64,000 nt of DNA from Rhizobiales bacterium IMCC20636 (GCA_016865015.1 CP018226.1:1457001-1521000), one strand, 5' to 3'. Positions 25,684-34,571 are shown, numbered from the stretch's first letter. A program made the numbers and translations. The notes: a model not told the origin generated them from the letters alone.

Positions 25684-26559
25684 CTAGTTCCACCAGCCCG
25701 CCTGTTCGCGCTTGGGCTGGCGCACAATCTGACCGCTATCGTTCTGAGCCTCGATTTCCAGAAGGTAGCGATGTTCCGGAGACATGCGCTCATAGAGTTC
25801 CGGTGTGAGGTAGTCTATCTGGGTCAGTTGCTGTGGAAGGTCACGGCGTGTGTAGGTGAGGTGCAAGACACGGCGCGGGTCAGCAGAGTGTTTCAGCGTG
25901 CCGCTGTGCCACAGGGAAGAGTTCATCAGAACCACTGAACCGGCCTTCGCTGTTACAAAGGTTTCCTGAGGGTGGGCGGCACTGAAATCCTCCGGGATAT
26001 TGGTTTTCAATTCGTCGGGTACATCTTCCGGCTCCCAGTCACCCTGATTGACGACAGGTACATTGATGGGGGCCCATTTGTGAGAGCCCGGCACGACGCG
26101 GGTCGGGCCGTTTTCCAGCGTGATATCGTCAAAAGCCACAACAGCATTCAGAACCCACCAGTCATCAGAAAACTTCTTGGGGACGTCAGTGTGATAATCC
26201 TGATGGCCGAACCCCTGATTGGGATCGCGCAGATTTGCACCATGAACCTTGAATTCGCCCAGTAGATAATTGCAGGCTGCAAGGACTTCGGGGATCTCCA
26301 GACATTTGTCGAAAGCTTCCGATTTATTGAAGATATTGGAGATGCGCCGGGCACCTGGCTCAATATGTACCTCGTGGCCACCCTGATCCTTTTCGCTGGC
26401 AATGATGTCTTCGAAAGCCTGCGCCATGGTAGCGCATTGCTCTGGCGTCAGAACATTTTCCACAATGTAGAAACCATCTGAATCGAGCGCGTCCTTTTGC
26501 GCCTGAGAGATGTGTTCAGGCCTGGTGTTCAGGGCCCGAATGACTTGTTTTGAATACAT
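25684..26559 (-). CDS. Phytanoyl-CoA dioxygenase (PhyH)-family protein
   Basis: A 291-residue Fe(II)/2-oxoglutarate-dependent oxygenase of the PhyH family. The double-stranded beta-helix supplies the metal motif HQD or HTD in GFGHQDYHTDVPKK (residues 117-129), the distal His in NSSLWHSGT, and an Arg in ADPRRVLHLTY for 2-oxoglutarate. Family members hydroxylate varied small molecules, so the substrate is open. GGAGG stands 7 bp before the ATG. It sits directly under two palindromic operators and is followed by its likely repressor. The neighbourhood offers no clear pathway partner. Confidence 0.83.
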   Translation of the reverse strand: MYSKQVIRALNTRPEHISQAQKDALDSDGFYIVENVLTPEQCATMAQAFEDIIASEKDQGGHEVHIEPGARRISNIFNKSEAFDKCLEIPEVLAACNYLLGEFKVHGANLRDPNQGFGHQDYHTDVPKKFSDDWWVLNAVVAFDDITLENGPTRVVPGSHKWAPINVPVVNQGDWEPEDVPDELKTNIPEDFSAAHPQETFVTAKAGSVVLMNSSLWHSGTLKHSADPRRVLHLTYTRRDLPQQLTQIDYLTPELYERMSPEHRYLLEIEAQNDSGQIVRQPKREQAGWWN

Positions 26560-26626
26560 GTTTTTCCTCCAAGATTCTGGTGCTGGCCGCGACTTGTGCT
26601 CATCAGCTTTGCATTTTGGCTTGTTA

Positions 26627-26642
26627 AACGTAACGTTACGTT
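26627..26642. promoter_or_regulatory. Perfect palindromic operator 1 upstream of phyH
   Basis: AACGTAACGTTACGTT is a perfect 16-bp palindrome centred on CG. It shares the core CGTAACGTTACG with the neighbouring site 23 bp away. Confidence 0.75.
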
Positions 26643-26647
26643 CACTG

Positions 26648-26667
26648 TTAGCGTAACGTTACGCTAA
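26648..26667. promoter_or_regulatory. Perfect palindromic operator 2 upstream of phyH
   Basis: TTAGCGTAACGTTACGCTAA is a perfect 20-bp palindrome, centred on CG, about 90-110 bp before the phyH start. Together with operator 1 it gives a tandem LacI-type control site. Confidence 0.8.
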
Positions 26668-26719
26668 ATCGTTGTCAAGAACCCGAATACCAAGCAATGA
26701 GCCTAGGTTCGGGCTCTGA

Positions 26720-27625
26720 CTATGCGGTCTCGTCAGCTTCCCGGGTGGCCTCTGCGACGATTTCGACCAAGCGCTCAATGACCGGGTATCGCCGGGATGA
26801 ACGCCGCATATAGGCGCCAGCCAGCTTACGGCTGATTGCAGGATCAGGTGTCACCAACGTCACTCCTTCCGCATCCAGAATGGGCTTCAACTGGACCGGT
26901 AGAAGCATTGCATAATCGCTTTGCGCGACCAGCTGAAATCCCAATGTGAATGTTGAAATTCGCATGACAATATCAGGTGATGGCAATCCCTGTGCCTCGA
27001 AATAGGTGCGCATCATTTCTTCATTGTCCAGGCCGTCGCTGTAGAAAATCCACTTTGTATTCGCAAGATGTCTTGGATGGAGCAGTTTTTCAGTCAATGC
27101 GGGATGGTTTGCACGCAGCAATATCCCCTGTTCGACGGTTGTGAGGGGAATGAACTGGACCTGATCATCGTCTGCCAGATGCTCGGTTGTGCCAAACATC
27201 AAATCCAGGTTGCCTTCGCGGATTTTTGGCAGGTTTGTGGTGTTCAGATCGGTTGATAAAGTAATGCTGGTCTGCGGGAATTCAGCCATGAGTTGGCACA
27301 GGGCCGAAGCAAGATAGCGCATTTGAAAGAGTGGCCCCGAGCCGATGCGCAATTCATCAAGGTGACCCGATTCAAAGGATCGGATGGCTTCAGCTGCTTG
27401 CAGGAACTCGTGTTGTATGCGCCGCGCATAGGGCAGAAGCTGGTGGCCGGATGCAGTCAGTTGCACGCCACGTGGGAGCCGTTCCAGCAGTCGACACTGA
27501 TGCTGCGCTTCCAATTGCTGCAGTCGCTTGGTCAGGGTTGGTTGCGTGATGTGCAATTGCGCAGCGGCTGCCGTAATATTTCCGGTTTCCGCAATTGTCA
27601 GGAAGGTCAGGAGATTTCGATCCAT
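26720..27625 (-). CDS. LysR-family transcriptional regulator
   Basis: A 301-residue LysR regulator. The winged helix is MDRNLLTFLTIAETGNITAA followed by AAQLHITQPTLTKRLQQLE. The co-inducer domain fills the rest (LDELRIGSGPLFQMRYLASA onward). It is transcribed away from the sulfatase-TTT transporter operon with about 100 bp between the two starts. In this family that arrangement usually means the regulator controls the divergent operon in response to its substrate. Confidence 0.9.
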   Translation of the reverse strand: MDRNLLTFLTIAETGNITAAAAQLHITQPTLTKRLQQLEAQHQCRLLERLPRGVQLTASGHQLLPYARRIQHEFLQAAEAIRSFESGHLDELRIGSGPLFQMRYLASALCQLMAEFPQTSITLSTDLNTTNLPKIREGNLDLMFGTTEHLADDDQVQFIPLTTVEQGILLRANHPALTEKLLHPRHLANTKWIFYSDGLDNEEMMRTYFEAQGLPSPDIVMRISTFTLGFQLVAQSDYAMLLPVQLKPILDAEGVTLVTPDPAISRKLAGAYMRRSSRRYPVIERLVEIVAEATREADETA

Positions 27626-27727
27626 TCAATTTCTCTATGGCAAGTGGTAAAACTTTTCATTTTTTGAATTTCACAGATTTGTCTAGCTTTGACCAACAGA
27701 AATTTCGTTTGGGAGGACGAGTGGCAT

Positions 27728-29305
27728 ATGCGGACGGTTTTTGTTCTGTTTGATTCCCTGAACCGTGCGGCGCTTGGTGCCTATGGTGGCGATGCGGTCG
27801 CAACGCCGAATTTTGATCGATTTGCGAAACGATCCGTGACGTTTGACAAGCACTATGTCGGGTCGCTCCCATGCATGCCTGCACGCCGTGACATGCATAC
27901 AGGCCGCCTCAATTTCATGCACCGGCCGTGGGGCCCGCTGGAACCCTTTGACAATTCCTTTGCCAAATTGTTGAGCGAGAAGGGTGTTTACAGCCACATT
28001 GTTTCAGACCATCTGCATTATTTTGAAAATGGCGGCACTGGTTACGTGAATGCGTTTGACAGCTGGGATTTCATTCGTGGTCAGGAATATGACACCATCA
28101 AGGCTTTGAGCCAGCCGCCAATCGAGCGGTTGCGTGAGAAATTCGATGAGCGTCATTATCCAATGGCTGATCTGCCCAAGACCGGCAGTGTGACCAAGGG
28201 AAACAGCGGGACTGATGCGTGGCGACGGTCACGGCATGCGATCAACACGCTTTCCATAGAGGATGAACAGGATTATCCAACCGCCAAATGCTTCAAAAGT
28301 GCGTTTGAATTTCTCGACAACAATAAATCATCTGATGACTGGTTCTTGCAGGTTGAATGTTTTGACCCGCATGAACCATTCACTGCCCCGGCGCGCTTCA
28401 GGGAAGCCAGTGACAGTGGATATAACGGGAAAATTCTGGACTGGCCCCTTTATGAAAAGGTCACGAATTCGGCTAAAGAAGTTGCAGAAATTCGTGCCAA
28501 TTATGCCGCGCTGGTGGCGATGTGCGATGAGTATTTTGGAAGGCTTCTCGACTGGTTTGACGCGGAAGATGCCTGGTCTGATACTGCATTGGTGCTGACG
28601 ACTGATCATGGTTATCTGTTGGGAGAGCATGAGTGGTGGGCCAAGAACAAAATGCCTTACTATGAAGAGATTTCTCATATTCCGCTGATGATCTGGCATC
28701 CTGAAGCGACCAGTGCGCAAGGCAGCCGCTGTGCAGACTTGACACAAACCACCGATCTGATGCCGACGATCCTGGATTTTCATGACGTCCCGATTCCGGA
28801 AGAGGTAACGGCACATTCTCTGAGGCCGCTTCTGGATGGTGACAAAAGCGGGCGTGAGACAGCTATTTTGGGCATGTTTGCGGGGCCAATTTGTGTAACT
28901 GATGGCCGTTACAGCTATTATCGCTTCCCGGATGCGGCACAGGAGGCACCGCTACAGGCCTATACGGTGATGCCATCACATCTGGAACGGCCTTTCTCAA
29001 TGGAGGAGTTGAAGTCGGCAGAGCTGGTTCCGCCGTTTGATTTCACCAAGGGGGCGCCGGTGATGCGGTATACGCTGGACCTTGATGTTGGCGAGACAGG
29101 CCTTGCCTGTGTGGCCAATTGGGGGGCAGGTTCATGTCTGTATGATCTGGACTCTGACCCCAAACAGGAAACCCCGATTGATGATCCGGCAATCGTGGAG
29201 TGGCTCAACCAGTGCATTGTTGATCAATTGCAACTGCATAATGCGCCAGAAGAAATCTTTGCTCATTACGGATTGGAACAGGCACGTATGGCTGTACCAC
29301 TGTGA
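27728..29305 (+). CDS. Formylglycine-dependent sulfatase, operon with a TTT transporter
   Basis: A 525-residue type I sulfatase. The C-x-P-x-R motif is C49-M-P-A-R53 followed by RDMHTGR. Metal-binding sites are FDSLNRAALGAYG at the N-terminus (D9) and the LTTDHGYLLGEHEWWAKNKM block (about residues 296-315). No signal peptide is present, so desulfation would be cytosolic. The ATG at 27728 follows GGGAGG. The first gene of a four-gene operon, it precedes a complete TTT uptake system, so the sulfate ester is probably imported as an organic anion. The substrate is not evident. Confidence 0.85.
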   Translation: MRTVFVLFDSLNRAALGAYGGDAVATPNFDRFAKRSVTFDKHYVGSLPCMPARRDMHTGRLNFMHRPWGPLEPFDNSFAKLLSEKGVYSHIVSDHLHYFENGGTGYVNAFDSWDFIRGQEYDTIKALSQPPIERLREKFDERHYPMADLPKTGSVTKGNSGTDAWRRSRHAINTLSIEDEQDYPTAKCFKSAFEFLDNNKSSDDWFLQVECFDPHEPFTAPARFREASDSGYNGKILDWPLYEKVTNSAKEVAEIRANYAALVAMCDEYFGRLLDWFDAEDAWSDTALVLTTDHGYLLGEHEWWAKNKMPYYEEISHIPLMIWHPEATSAQGSRCADLTQTTDLMPTILDFHDVPIPEEVTAHSLRPLLDGDKSGRETAILGMFAGPICVTDGRYSYYRFPDAAQEAPLQAYTVMPSHLERPFSMEELKSAELVPPFDFTKGAPVMRYTLDLDVGETGLACVANWGAGSCLYDLDSDPKQETPIDDPAIVEWLNQCIVDQLQLHNAPEEIFAHYGLEQARMAVPL

Positions 29306-29366
29306 CGCCAGACTAAATTGACGAACCGGCCTTATCTAAAACGGCCAACTTTTGTGGGAGGACTTT

Positions 29367-30359
29367 ATGTTAAGAAAACTAATCGTTGCAGGTGCGCTTG
29401 CGGCCATGACTTTGGGGACCAACCCGGTTCATGCTGAATTTCCGGAACGGACAGTGGAGAACATCTTTCCATGGTCTGCCGGGACCGCACTTTCTGTCAG
29501 CCAAGTGATTGCGAAAGCCATGGGCGAGGAACTGGGCGTATCAGTGCCCGTGATCTCTACACCCGGTGCTGCTGGCACCAAGGCTTTCATTACGGCCATG
29601 AACCGCCCAGCGGATGGCTATACAATTTTTGATGGTTATGTAGCGCCTCTGGTGTTGCAGCCTGTCCTTGGCAATGCAGATTGGACATACAAGGATTTCA
29701 AACCACTGCATTCGGCAGTTTCCAATGCGTTTTCCATTGGCGGACGTAAGGGCGAAACCCGGTGGACCGACTTTGAAGGCCTGATGGCATATGGCAAGGC
29801 CAATCCGGGGAAGCTGCGTTACTCATCAGGTTCACGCAATAATCTGCCGCATATGGTGATCGCCAAAGTGCTGCAGTCCTATGGTGTTGTTGCCCAGAAC
29901 ATTCCTTACAAAACCGATGGGGATGCGCGCAAGGATCTGAAAGCTGGCGTTCTGGATTTCTCATTTGTGAATGTGGGTGCCTATTTGCAGGACAAGGAAG
30001 GATTTGAAATTCTGCTGGTGCTGTCCGAGTTGCCGGGTGCCAAGGCGTCTTATGACGGTGCGCCAAGCATAACGGATCTCAAGATTGATCTGGGCCTGTC
30101 CGGACTTGCACCAATGGGCTGGACATGGTGGCTTGTTCACAAGGACACACCGGATGAGGTTGCCGATGTGTTGCGGGCAGCGATGACACGGGCCATGAAC
30201 CGTGATGATGTGAAGGAGCAGATTTCACGGGTCGGGTTTGTGCCGCTGGATTGGGATCATACCCAATATGATGAAATCGTTGGTCCTGTTGCAGGGCAGC
30301 TTGGTGCAATGAGCAACGCGCTGGCCTGGGAAGAAGAAGAACTGAAAAAACTGCGCTGA
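29367..30359 (+). CDS. TTT transporter substrate-binding protein (TctC/Bug family)
   Basis: A 330-residue periplasmic binding protein. A Sec signal (LIVAGALAAMTLGTNPVHA, cleavage near residue 23) is followed by the Bug-family opening FPERTVENIFPWSAGTALSV, the glycine-rich STPGAAGTKAF loop, and LRYSSGSRNNLPHM. Bug proteins bind carboxylates and other small anions through the two beta-alpha loops. GGGAGGA lies just ahead of the ATG at 29367. It delivers ligand to the TctAB pair that follows. Confidence 0.88.
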   Translation: MLRKLIVAGALAAMTLGTNPVHAEFPERTVENIFPWSAGTALSVSQVIAKAMGEELGVSVPVISTPGAAGTKAFITAMNRPADGYTIFDGYVAPLVLQPVLGNADWTYKDFKPLHSAVSNAFSIGGRKGETRWTDFEGLMAYGKANPGKLRYSSGSRNNLPHMVIAKVLQSYGVVAQNIPYKTDGDARKDLKAGVLDFSFVNVGAYLQDKEGFEILLVLSELPGAKASYDGAPSITDLKIDLGLSGLAPMGWTWWLVHKDTPDEVADVLRAAMTRAMNRDDVKEQISRVGFVPLDWDHTQYDEIVGPVAGQLGAMSNALAWEEEELKKLR

Positions 30360-30364
30360 GGATA

Positions 30365-30865
30365 ATGACCGCAATGTTGGGCAATAAACAGGTGAACTGG
30401 CTGGTGATCGTGTTCTTTGCCGTCATCATTGCGGTGGTTTTCCGGCAGATACATACCTCGATGATGGAACAGGGGATCGCCACTGGCGGTCCCTATGACA
30501 ATGCAGCGGCATATCCGCGCGCGATTGCCATCATCATCGGCATGCTGGTGATGTTTCAGGCGGCCGTGAACTGGTTCAAACGGCGACCGGTCAGCCCCGA
30601 AACCGACCTCACTCTCGAGCAGGCCTATCGGCCAATGGCCCTGCTTGGCATATTTGCGCTCTATCTGGGGCTGCTGGGTGTTCTTGGCTATCATCTGACG
30701 ACAACGCCGATGATCATTGCCTTGCTGCTCGTCTGCGGCGCGCGCCCATCCTTGCATATAGTTGTGACGGCGCTTCTTATCGCGTTCGCTTTGGCGTATT
30801 TTTTCGAAGCCCATTTGAAGGTCGTGTTGCCCGGCGGCATCTATGGCCTCAATATTCCGTGGTGA
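30365..30865 (+). CDS. TTT transporter small membrane subunit (TctB family)
   Basis: A 166-residue membrane protein with about four spans: WLVIVFFAVIIAVVF near the start, then AIAIIIGMLVMFQAAV, LLGIFALYLGLLGVLGYHL and LHIVVTALLIAFALAYFF. Length and topology match TctB. It lies 5 bp after tctC and 8 bp before tctA. TctB sequences are poorly conserved, so the call rests on size, topology and position. Confidence 0.8.
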   Translation: MTAMLGNKQVNWLVIVFFAVIIAVVFRQIHTSMMEQGIATGGPYDNAAAYPRAIAIIIGMLVMFQAAVNWFKRRPVSPETDLTLEQAYRPMALLGIFALYLGLLGVLGYHLTTTPMIIALLLVCGARPSLHIVVTALLIAFALAYFFEAHLKVVLPGGIYGLNIPW

Positions 30866-30873
30866 TTTAAGTC

Positions 30874-32391
30874 ATGCTGGTTGATTCACTGGTCGCGGGT
30901 TTCGGCCTGTTCATGACACCCCTGGCGCTGGGGCTGACACTGCTTGGCGTCTTGTTTGGGCTTCTGGTTGGTGCCTTGCCGGGGCTTGGGCCCTTGATGG
31001 GGATCATCTTGCTGTTGCCCGTTGCCATTGGGCTGCCGCCTGTGGCGGCGATGGGGTTTCTCATTGCCATCTTTGTGGGTGGATCCTGTGGCGGATCGAT
31101 TTCCGCCATATTGCTGCGCATTCCCGGTACACCGCTGGCCGCTGCGACGTTGTTTGACGGCTATCCGATGGCGCAGAAGGGGCGGGCTTCCGATGCGATT
31201 GGCATAGCCATTTCCGCTTCCGCGCTGGGCGGGCTGTTTGGCGGTCTTGTGCTGATTTTTGCCGCGCCAGCACTGGCACGGGTTGCCAGCAATTTTGCGC
31301 CTCCCGAATACACCGCTCTGGCCATTACCGGGCTGATTGCCATTGCTGTGATTTCCGATGGGTCGCTGGTGAAGGGGCTGATTGCAGGTGGCTTCGGATT
31401 GTTGCTGGCGACGATCGGAACCGACGAATTTTCCACCGGTTACCGTTTCACGTTTGGCACACACCATATGTTGAACGGATTCCATATTGTCGCGGTTGTA
31501 GTTGGTCTGTTTGCGATTTCCGAAATGGCCTATCAGGCTATGAGCGGCGATCTTCTCGCCAAACCGAAAATTACTGTTGCCCGCCCGGGATTCCGGTCGA
31601 TTGCGATGACCTTGCGTCATTGGAAAAACCTGCTGCGCTCCTCTTTCATCGGCAGCTTTTTCGGCGCTTTGCCGGGTGCTGGCGGTGTGATCAGTTCCTT
31701 TACGGCCTATGCTGTTGCCAAAGCCATGGCGAAACCGGAAGAAAAATACGGCGAAGGCGCGGAAGGTGGTGTCGTTGCAACCGAGAGCTCCAACAATGCC
31801 ACGGTCGGCGGCACTTTGGTGCCCTCGCTGGCGCTTGGAATTCCGGGTGACGCCTCATCTGCTGTGCTGATTGGCGCGCTGTTGATCCTGGGCTATTTCC
31901 CAGGACCGACCCTGTTTGAACAACAGCCTGAAATTGTTGGCGGTATTTTTCTGGTTTATCTTGCCTCCAATGTGTTCCTGCTGATTGCCGGTATTCTGGC
32001 AACGCCCTTGTTTGTCTATGTATTGCGGGTGCCGAAAGTCTATCTGATCCCGACCGTTCTGTTGCTGTGCTCGATCGGGACATATGCGCTGCAGGCATCG
32101 GTGTTTGATCTGTTTGTGATGCTCGGATTCGGGCTTGTTGGCATCTTGCTGCGCGCCGCTTCTTACCCGTTGGCGCCTGTTGTGATCGGTATAATTCTGG
32201 GGCCGTTGCTGGAGAATAATCTGCGCCGGTCTTTGCTGATATCACAGGATGGATACTGGATTTTTCTGGAGCGTCCGGTTGCAGCACTGCTGCTGGGTAT
32301 AAATGTGCTGCTTATTGTCGGCGCCATCTGGTTTGCCGTGCGGCAGGGACAAAAGTCTGACGAAAAGCGTGAGGTACCTGAAGCGCCATAG
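30874..32391 (+). CDS. TTT transporter large membrane subunit (TctA family)
   Basis: A 505-residue permease with about 11-12 spans. The TctA signature is visible: GALPGLGPLMGIILLLPVAIG near residues 33-52, GGSCGGSISAILLRIPGTPLA near 70-90, and GALPGAGGVISSFTAYAVAK near 267-286. The last gene of the operon, it forms the transport channel with TctB for the ligand brought by the binding protein. Confidence 0.9.
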   Translation: MLVDSLVAGFGLFMTPLALGLTLLGVLFGLLVGALPGLGPLMGIILLLPVAIGLPPVAAMGFLIAIFVGGSCGGSISAILLRIPGTPLAAATLFDGYPMAQKGRASDAIGIAISASALGGLFGGLVLIFAAPALARVASNFAPPEYTALAITGLIAIAVISDGSLVKGLIAGGFGLLLATIGTDEFSTGYRFTFGTHHMLNGFHIVAVVVGLFAISEMAYQAMSGDLLAKPKITVARPGFRSIAMTLRHWKNLLRSSFIGSFFGALPGAGGVISSFTAYAVAKAMAKPEEKYGEGAEGGVVATESSNNATVGGTLVPSLALGIPGDASSAVLIGALLILGYFPGPTLFEQQPEIVGGIFLVYLASNVFLLIAGILATPLFVYVLRVPKVYLIPTVLLLCSIGTYALQASVFDLFVMLGFGLVGILLRAASYPLAPVVIGIILGPLLENNLRRSLLISQDGYWIFLERPVAALLLGINVLLIVGAIWFAVRQGQKSDEKREVPEAP

Positions 32392-32419
32392 GCGATGCCG
32401 ATGGGCTATTTCTTTGGCC

Positions 32420-33178
32420 TCAGCTATGGTTTGCCTGCACTTCAGACAGTGCAGCCCGCAATTTTTTTGGTCTGAAACCATTGCCGATTTGCTTGCGATA
32501 CCAGTCTTCATGCGCGCCAGCGACCCTCACAGGAATTGGACTAATTCCCAGCACTCTGGCAGCGTAGAAGCGATGGCTGCCGGATGACGATTTGTGAATT
32601 GAACCGTCTTCGCCAATCAAAGCTCGCCCTATTCCACCACCTTTGGTGAGATCAAAACCATCCTGCTCCAGACTATCGACCAGGGACAGGACATAAGTTT
32701 TAATGAAGTGATCGATGTCATTTTTTGACACCATTGTGATCTTCTTGTGCTTGGCAAAGCCCCGCGTGGTCAGGTCGGAAACAAGGTCCAGATACCATTG
32801 GGATTCTTTGTAATTGTCGCGATGATCGATGATGTTTTTGATCTTGATGTATTTTTTATGCTGCTCCAATTTTGTGATGTTCTGATAGAATCCGGGGTCG
32901 ATAACGAAGGATTCAAAAGCGTTTGTTGCTCGCAAAGTTTGATGCTGGAGCACTTTGACTAACTTGTTTTTTGACCGCAGTTGCGAAAACTGTTGCTTGA
33001 TTCTGTGGTTTTCGGGCCTACTGGTCGCAATATGGGCGTGAACTGTCTCTGGATTGATCCACAGGATCAGCGCATCTTTCAAAAACCATCTTACAAGTCT
33101 GTTTGATACGTAGAGAGACATAGTCTGGAAGCCATCAATAACAGGTGTTTGGTTTGATGGACACATCTGGATCATCAA
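32420..33178 (-). CDS. Orphan ParB-like-domain protein
   Basis: A 252-residue protein of unknown role. A block near residues 180-225 (GGGIGRALIGEDGSIHKSSS, then GSHRFYAARVLGISPIPVRV) resembles a ParB-type fold, where a G-x-HR segment binds or hydrolyses CTP. No helix-turn-helix partner domain is obvious. The N-terminal part is rich in Lys, His and aromatic residues, and the region is more AT-rich than its neighbours, which suggests transfer. The start is uncertain; Met-20 (MSLYVSNRLV) is an alternative to the ATG at 33178. Similar stretches occur in polysaccharide-cluster proteins, from memory only. Confidence 0.5.
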   Translation of the reverse strand: MMIQMCPSNQTPVIDGFQTMSLYVSNRLVRWFLKDALILWINPETVHAHIATSRPENHRIKQQFSQLRSKNKLVKVLQHQTLRATNAFESFVIDPGFYQNITKLEQHKKYIKIKNIIDHRDNYKESQWYLDLVSDLTTRGFAKHKKITMVSKNDIDHFIKTYVLSLVDSLEQDGFDLTKGGGIGRALIGEDGSIHKSSSGSHRFYAARVLGISPIPVRVAGAHEDWYRKQIGNGFRPKKLRAALSEVQANHS

Positions 33179-33369
33179 AAGCGGGTTCTATCTCTTATCC
33201 ATTATCAAGAGCCGGCAAATTACACCAATCATTTTTGAAGGGAAAAAAATGTCTGGATTCGATGGATGCGAGTTTGATTTCTTGGGGGCTTCGGCCTGAT
33301 GGGTGAAATTTAAACAGTGTGTGCAACTGCCAGCAGAGGTCAGAAAAAGCATCCGTTTTGTCGTCATTA

Positions 33370-33702
33370 TCACCTTGCGACATGGAGCCAATGTCTCAGG
33401 CCTGCCTCATCTGCCAAATTGGAAAGATATTCGTAAACATCCCGGCTGGATTGTAGGAAATTGCGCAGCTCCAGTTCCAAAACAAGTTGGGCTGCGGTGT
33501 TGGTCGGGACTGGGACATAACCGTCCGATCCTTCGGGAGAGGGTTGTTGGGTGTATATCTGCTGCGCGAAAAAGGCGTAGGCATCATCATCTGCCTCGAC
33601 CTGAAAATCGGCCTGAAACCAGAGCATTGTTCCAAGATCGGGGATCATCGTGTCTTCAAACGGTACTTTGTTCAAATGACCGATTGCATCCAGTATTCCC
33701 AT
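33370..33702 (-). CDS. Small protein under S24-repressor-type operator
   Basis: A 110-residue acidic protein starting MGILDAIGHLNKVPFEDTMI, with FQADFQVEADDDAYAFFAQQ in the middle and an acidic leucine-rich LVLELELRNFLQSSRD helix near the end. No family was recognised. The ATG at 33702 follows AGGAG at 7-bp spacing. An operator-like ATAGG-N6-CCTAT site lies about 60 bp upstream (33761-33776) and matches the site at the repressor promoter, so it is probably controlled by the S24 repressor at 33855. It may be an accessory or phage-derived gene. Confidence 0.6.
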   Translation of the reverse strand: MGILDAIGHLNKVPFEDTMIPDLGTMLWFQADFQVEADDDAYAFFAQQIYTQQPSPEGSDGYVPVPTNTAAQLVLELELRNFLQSSRDVYEYLSNLADEAGLRHWLHVAR

Positions 33703-33760
33703 TTGCATTCTCCTGACCACATCAATTGACGATGATAGGAGAAAAACGATCATGACATAA

Positions 33761-33776
33761 ATAGGCTAAATCCTAT
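33761..33776. promoter_or_regulatory. Candidate S24-repressor operator (ATAGG-N6-CCTAT)
   Basis: ATAGGCTAAATCCTAT is an inverted repeat with 5-bp arms, upstream of the 110-residue gene. It matches the arm and spacing of the site at 34532-34547. A lone ATAGG half-site lies nearby at about 33735. Confidence 0.62.
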
Positions 33777-33854
33777 TGCCGATAATCCAGGGTTTTTCCG
33801 GGTTGGTCTGTGGGTGTGGTTGCATGCTTTCAGCGGGTTTGCGGCGCTATGCCA

Positions 33855-34499
33855 TCACAGGCGTTTTGCAGCCCAAACCACGCGCCCGACAATCTGTACA
33901 TCGTCTCCGGAAATTTCATAACGGGTGTGAAGGGGGTTGTCGGATATGAGGACAAGCTTGTCTTGTCCCGGTATCTTCTCCACCCGTTTGATAACCGTTC
34001 CTCCGCCATCATAGATGATAAAAATACCTGGCTGGGAAATCTGCTTGTCGGTCAAATGCACCATGACCCGGTCGCCACTTGACAGGGTGGGTTCCATGCT
34101 GTCGCCGCGCACCTCGATTATTGCCAGATCCTGCGTGGAAAGACCAAGAAAATCAGATATATAAGAAGGTTCAAAAGGCCATTTTGACCGGATGTTTTCT
34201 TCTGAGGTGAGGGCGCCGTCACCGGCGGAGGCACGAATATCATATTCGGTCACGGTGCTGAATTGAGGCGCGGTGTGCGACGCGTCTGGCGCATGTTCCG
34301 GTCCGCCCAGCTGGCTTTCGGGGATGTCCAGAATTTCCGAGAGCTTGCGCCGATCCTGTTCTTTCAATTGTGCGGGGATGCCTCTGGTCAGGAACTGCTG
34401 CACATAAGCATGGTTTTTGCCCAGAGCGAGCGACAATTGCTTCATATCCATCTGGCGGAGTTCGATTTCACGCGAGAGGCGTTTTCTGATTTTATCCAT
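33855..34499 (-). CDS. S24-peptidase transcriptional repressor (CI/LexA-like)
   Basis: A 214-residue phage-type repressor. The N-terminal helix-turn-helix covers about residues 5-60 (ELRQMDMKQLSLALGKNHAY). The C-terminal S24 domain has the catalytic Ser in RGDSMEPTLSSGD (S134) and the Lys in TVIKRVEK (K171), 37 residues apart as in LexA. A candidate self-cleavage site A92-G93 lies in IRASAGDGAL. RecA-stimulated cleavage is therefore possible, but it may also be a non-cleaving relative. Operators ATAGG-N6-CCTAT lie at its own promoter and at the small gene beyond. Confidence 0.85.
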   Translation of the reverse strand: MDKIRKRLSREIELRQMDMKQLSLALGKNHAYVQQFLTRGIPAQLKEQDRRKLSEILDIPESQLGGPEHAPDASHTAPQFSTVTEYDIRASAGDGALTSEENIRSKWPFEPSYISDFLGLSTQDLAIIEVRGDSMEPTLSSGDRVMVHLTDKQISQPGIFIIYDGGGTVIKRVEKIPGQDKLVLISDNPLHTRYEISGDDVQIVGRVVWAAKRL

Positions 34500-34531
34500 G
34501 TTTTTTCTTCATAACTGTTGACTTGTGACAG

Positions 34532-34557
34532 ATAGGAAAATACCTATTAATAATAGG
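34532..34557. promoter_or_regulatory. Overlapping operators between repressor and rightward small ORF
   Basis: ATAGGAAAATACCTAT (34532-34547) and CCTATTAATAATAGG (34543-34557) overlap through CCTAT. Both are inverted repeats of the same half-site. They sit on the rightward promoter region, where a TTGACT hexamer occurs at 34518-34523. Confidence 0.65.
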
Positions 34558-34571
34558 AATTGGACTATGGG

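Noticed and set aside
33249-33299. 16-codon frame MSGFDGCEFDFLGASA after GAAGGG
   Set aside because: Too short with no homologue or regulatory site; likely chance.
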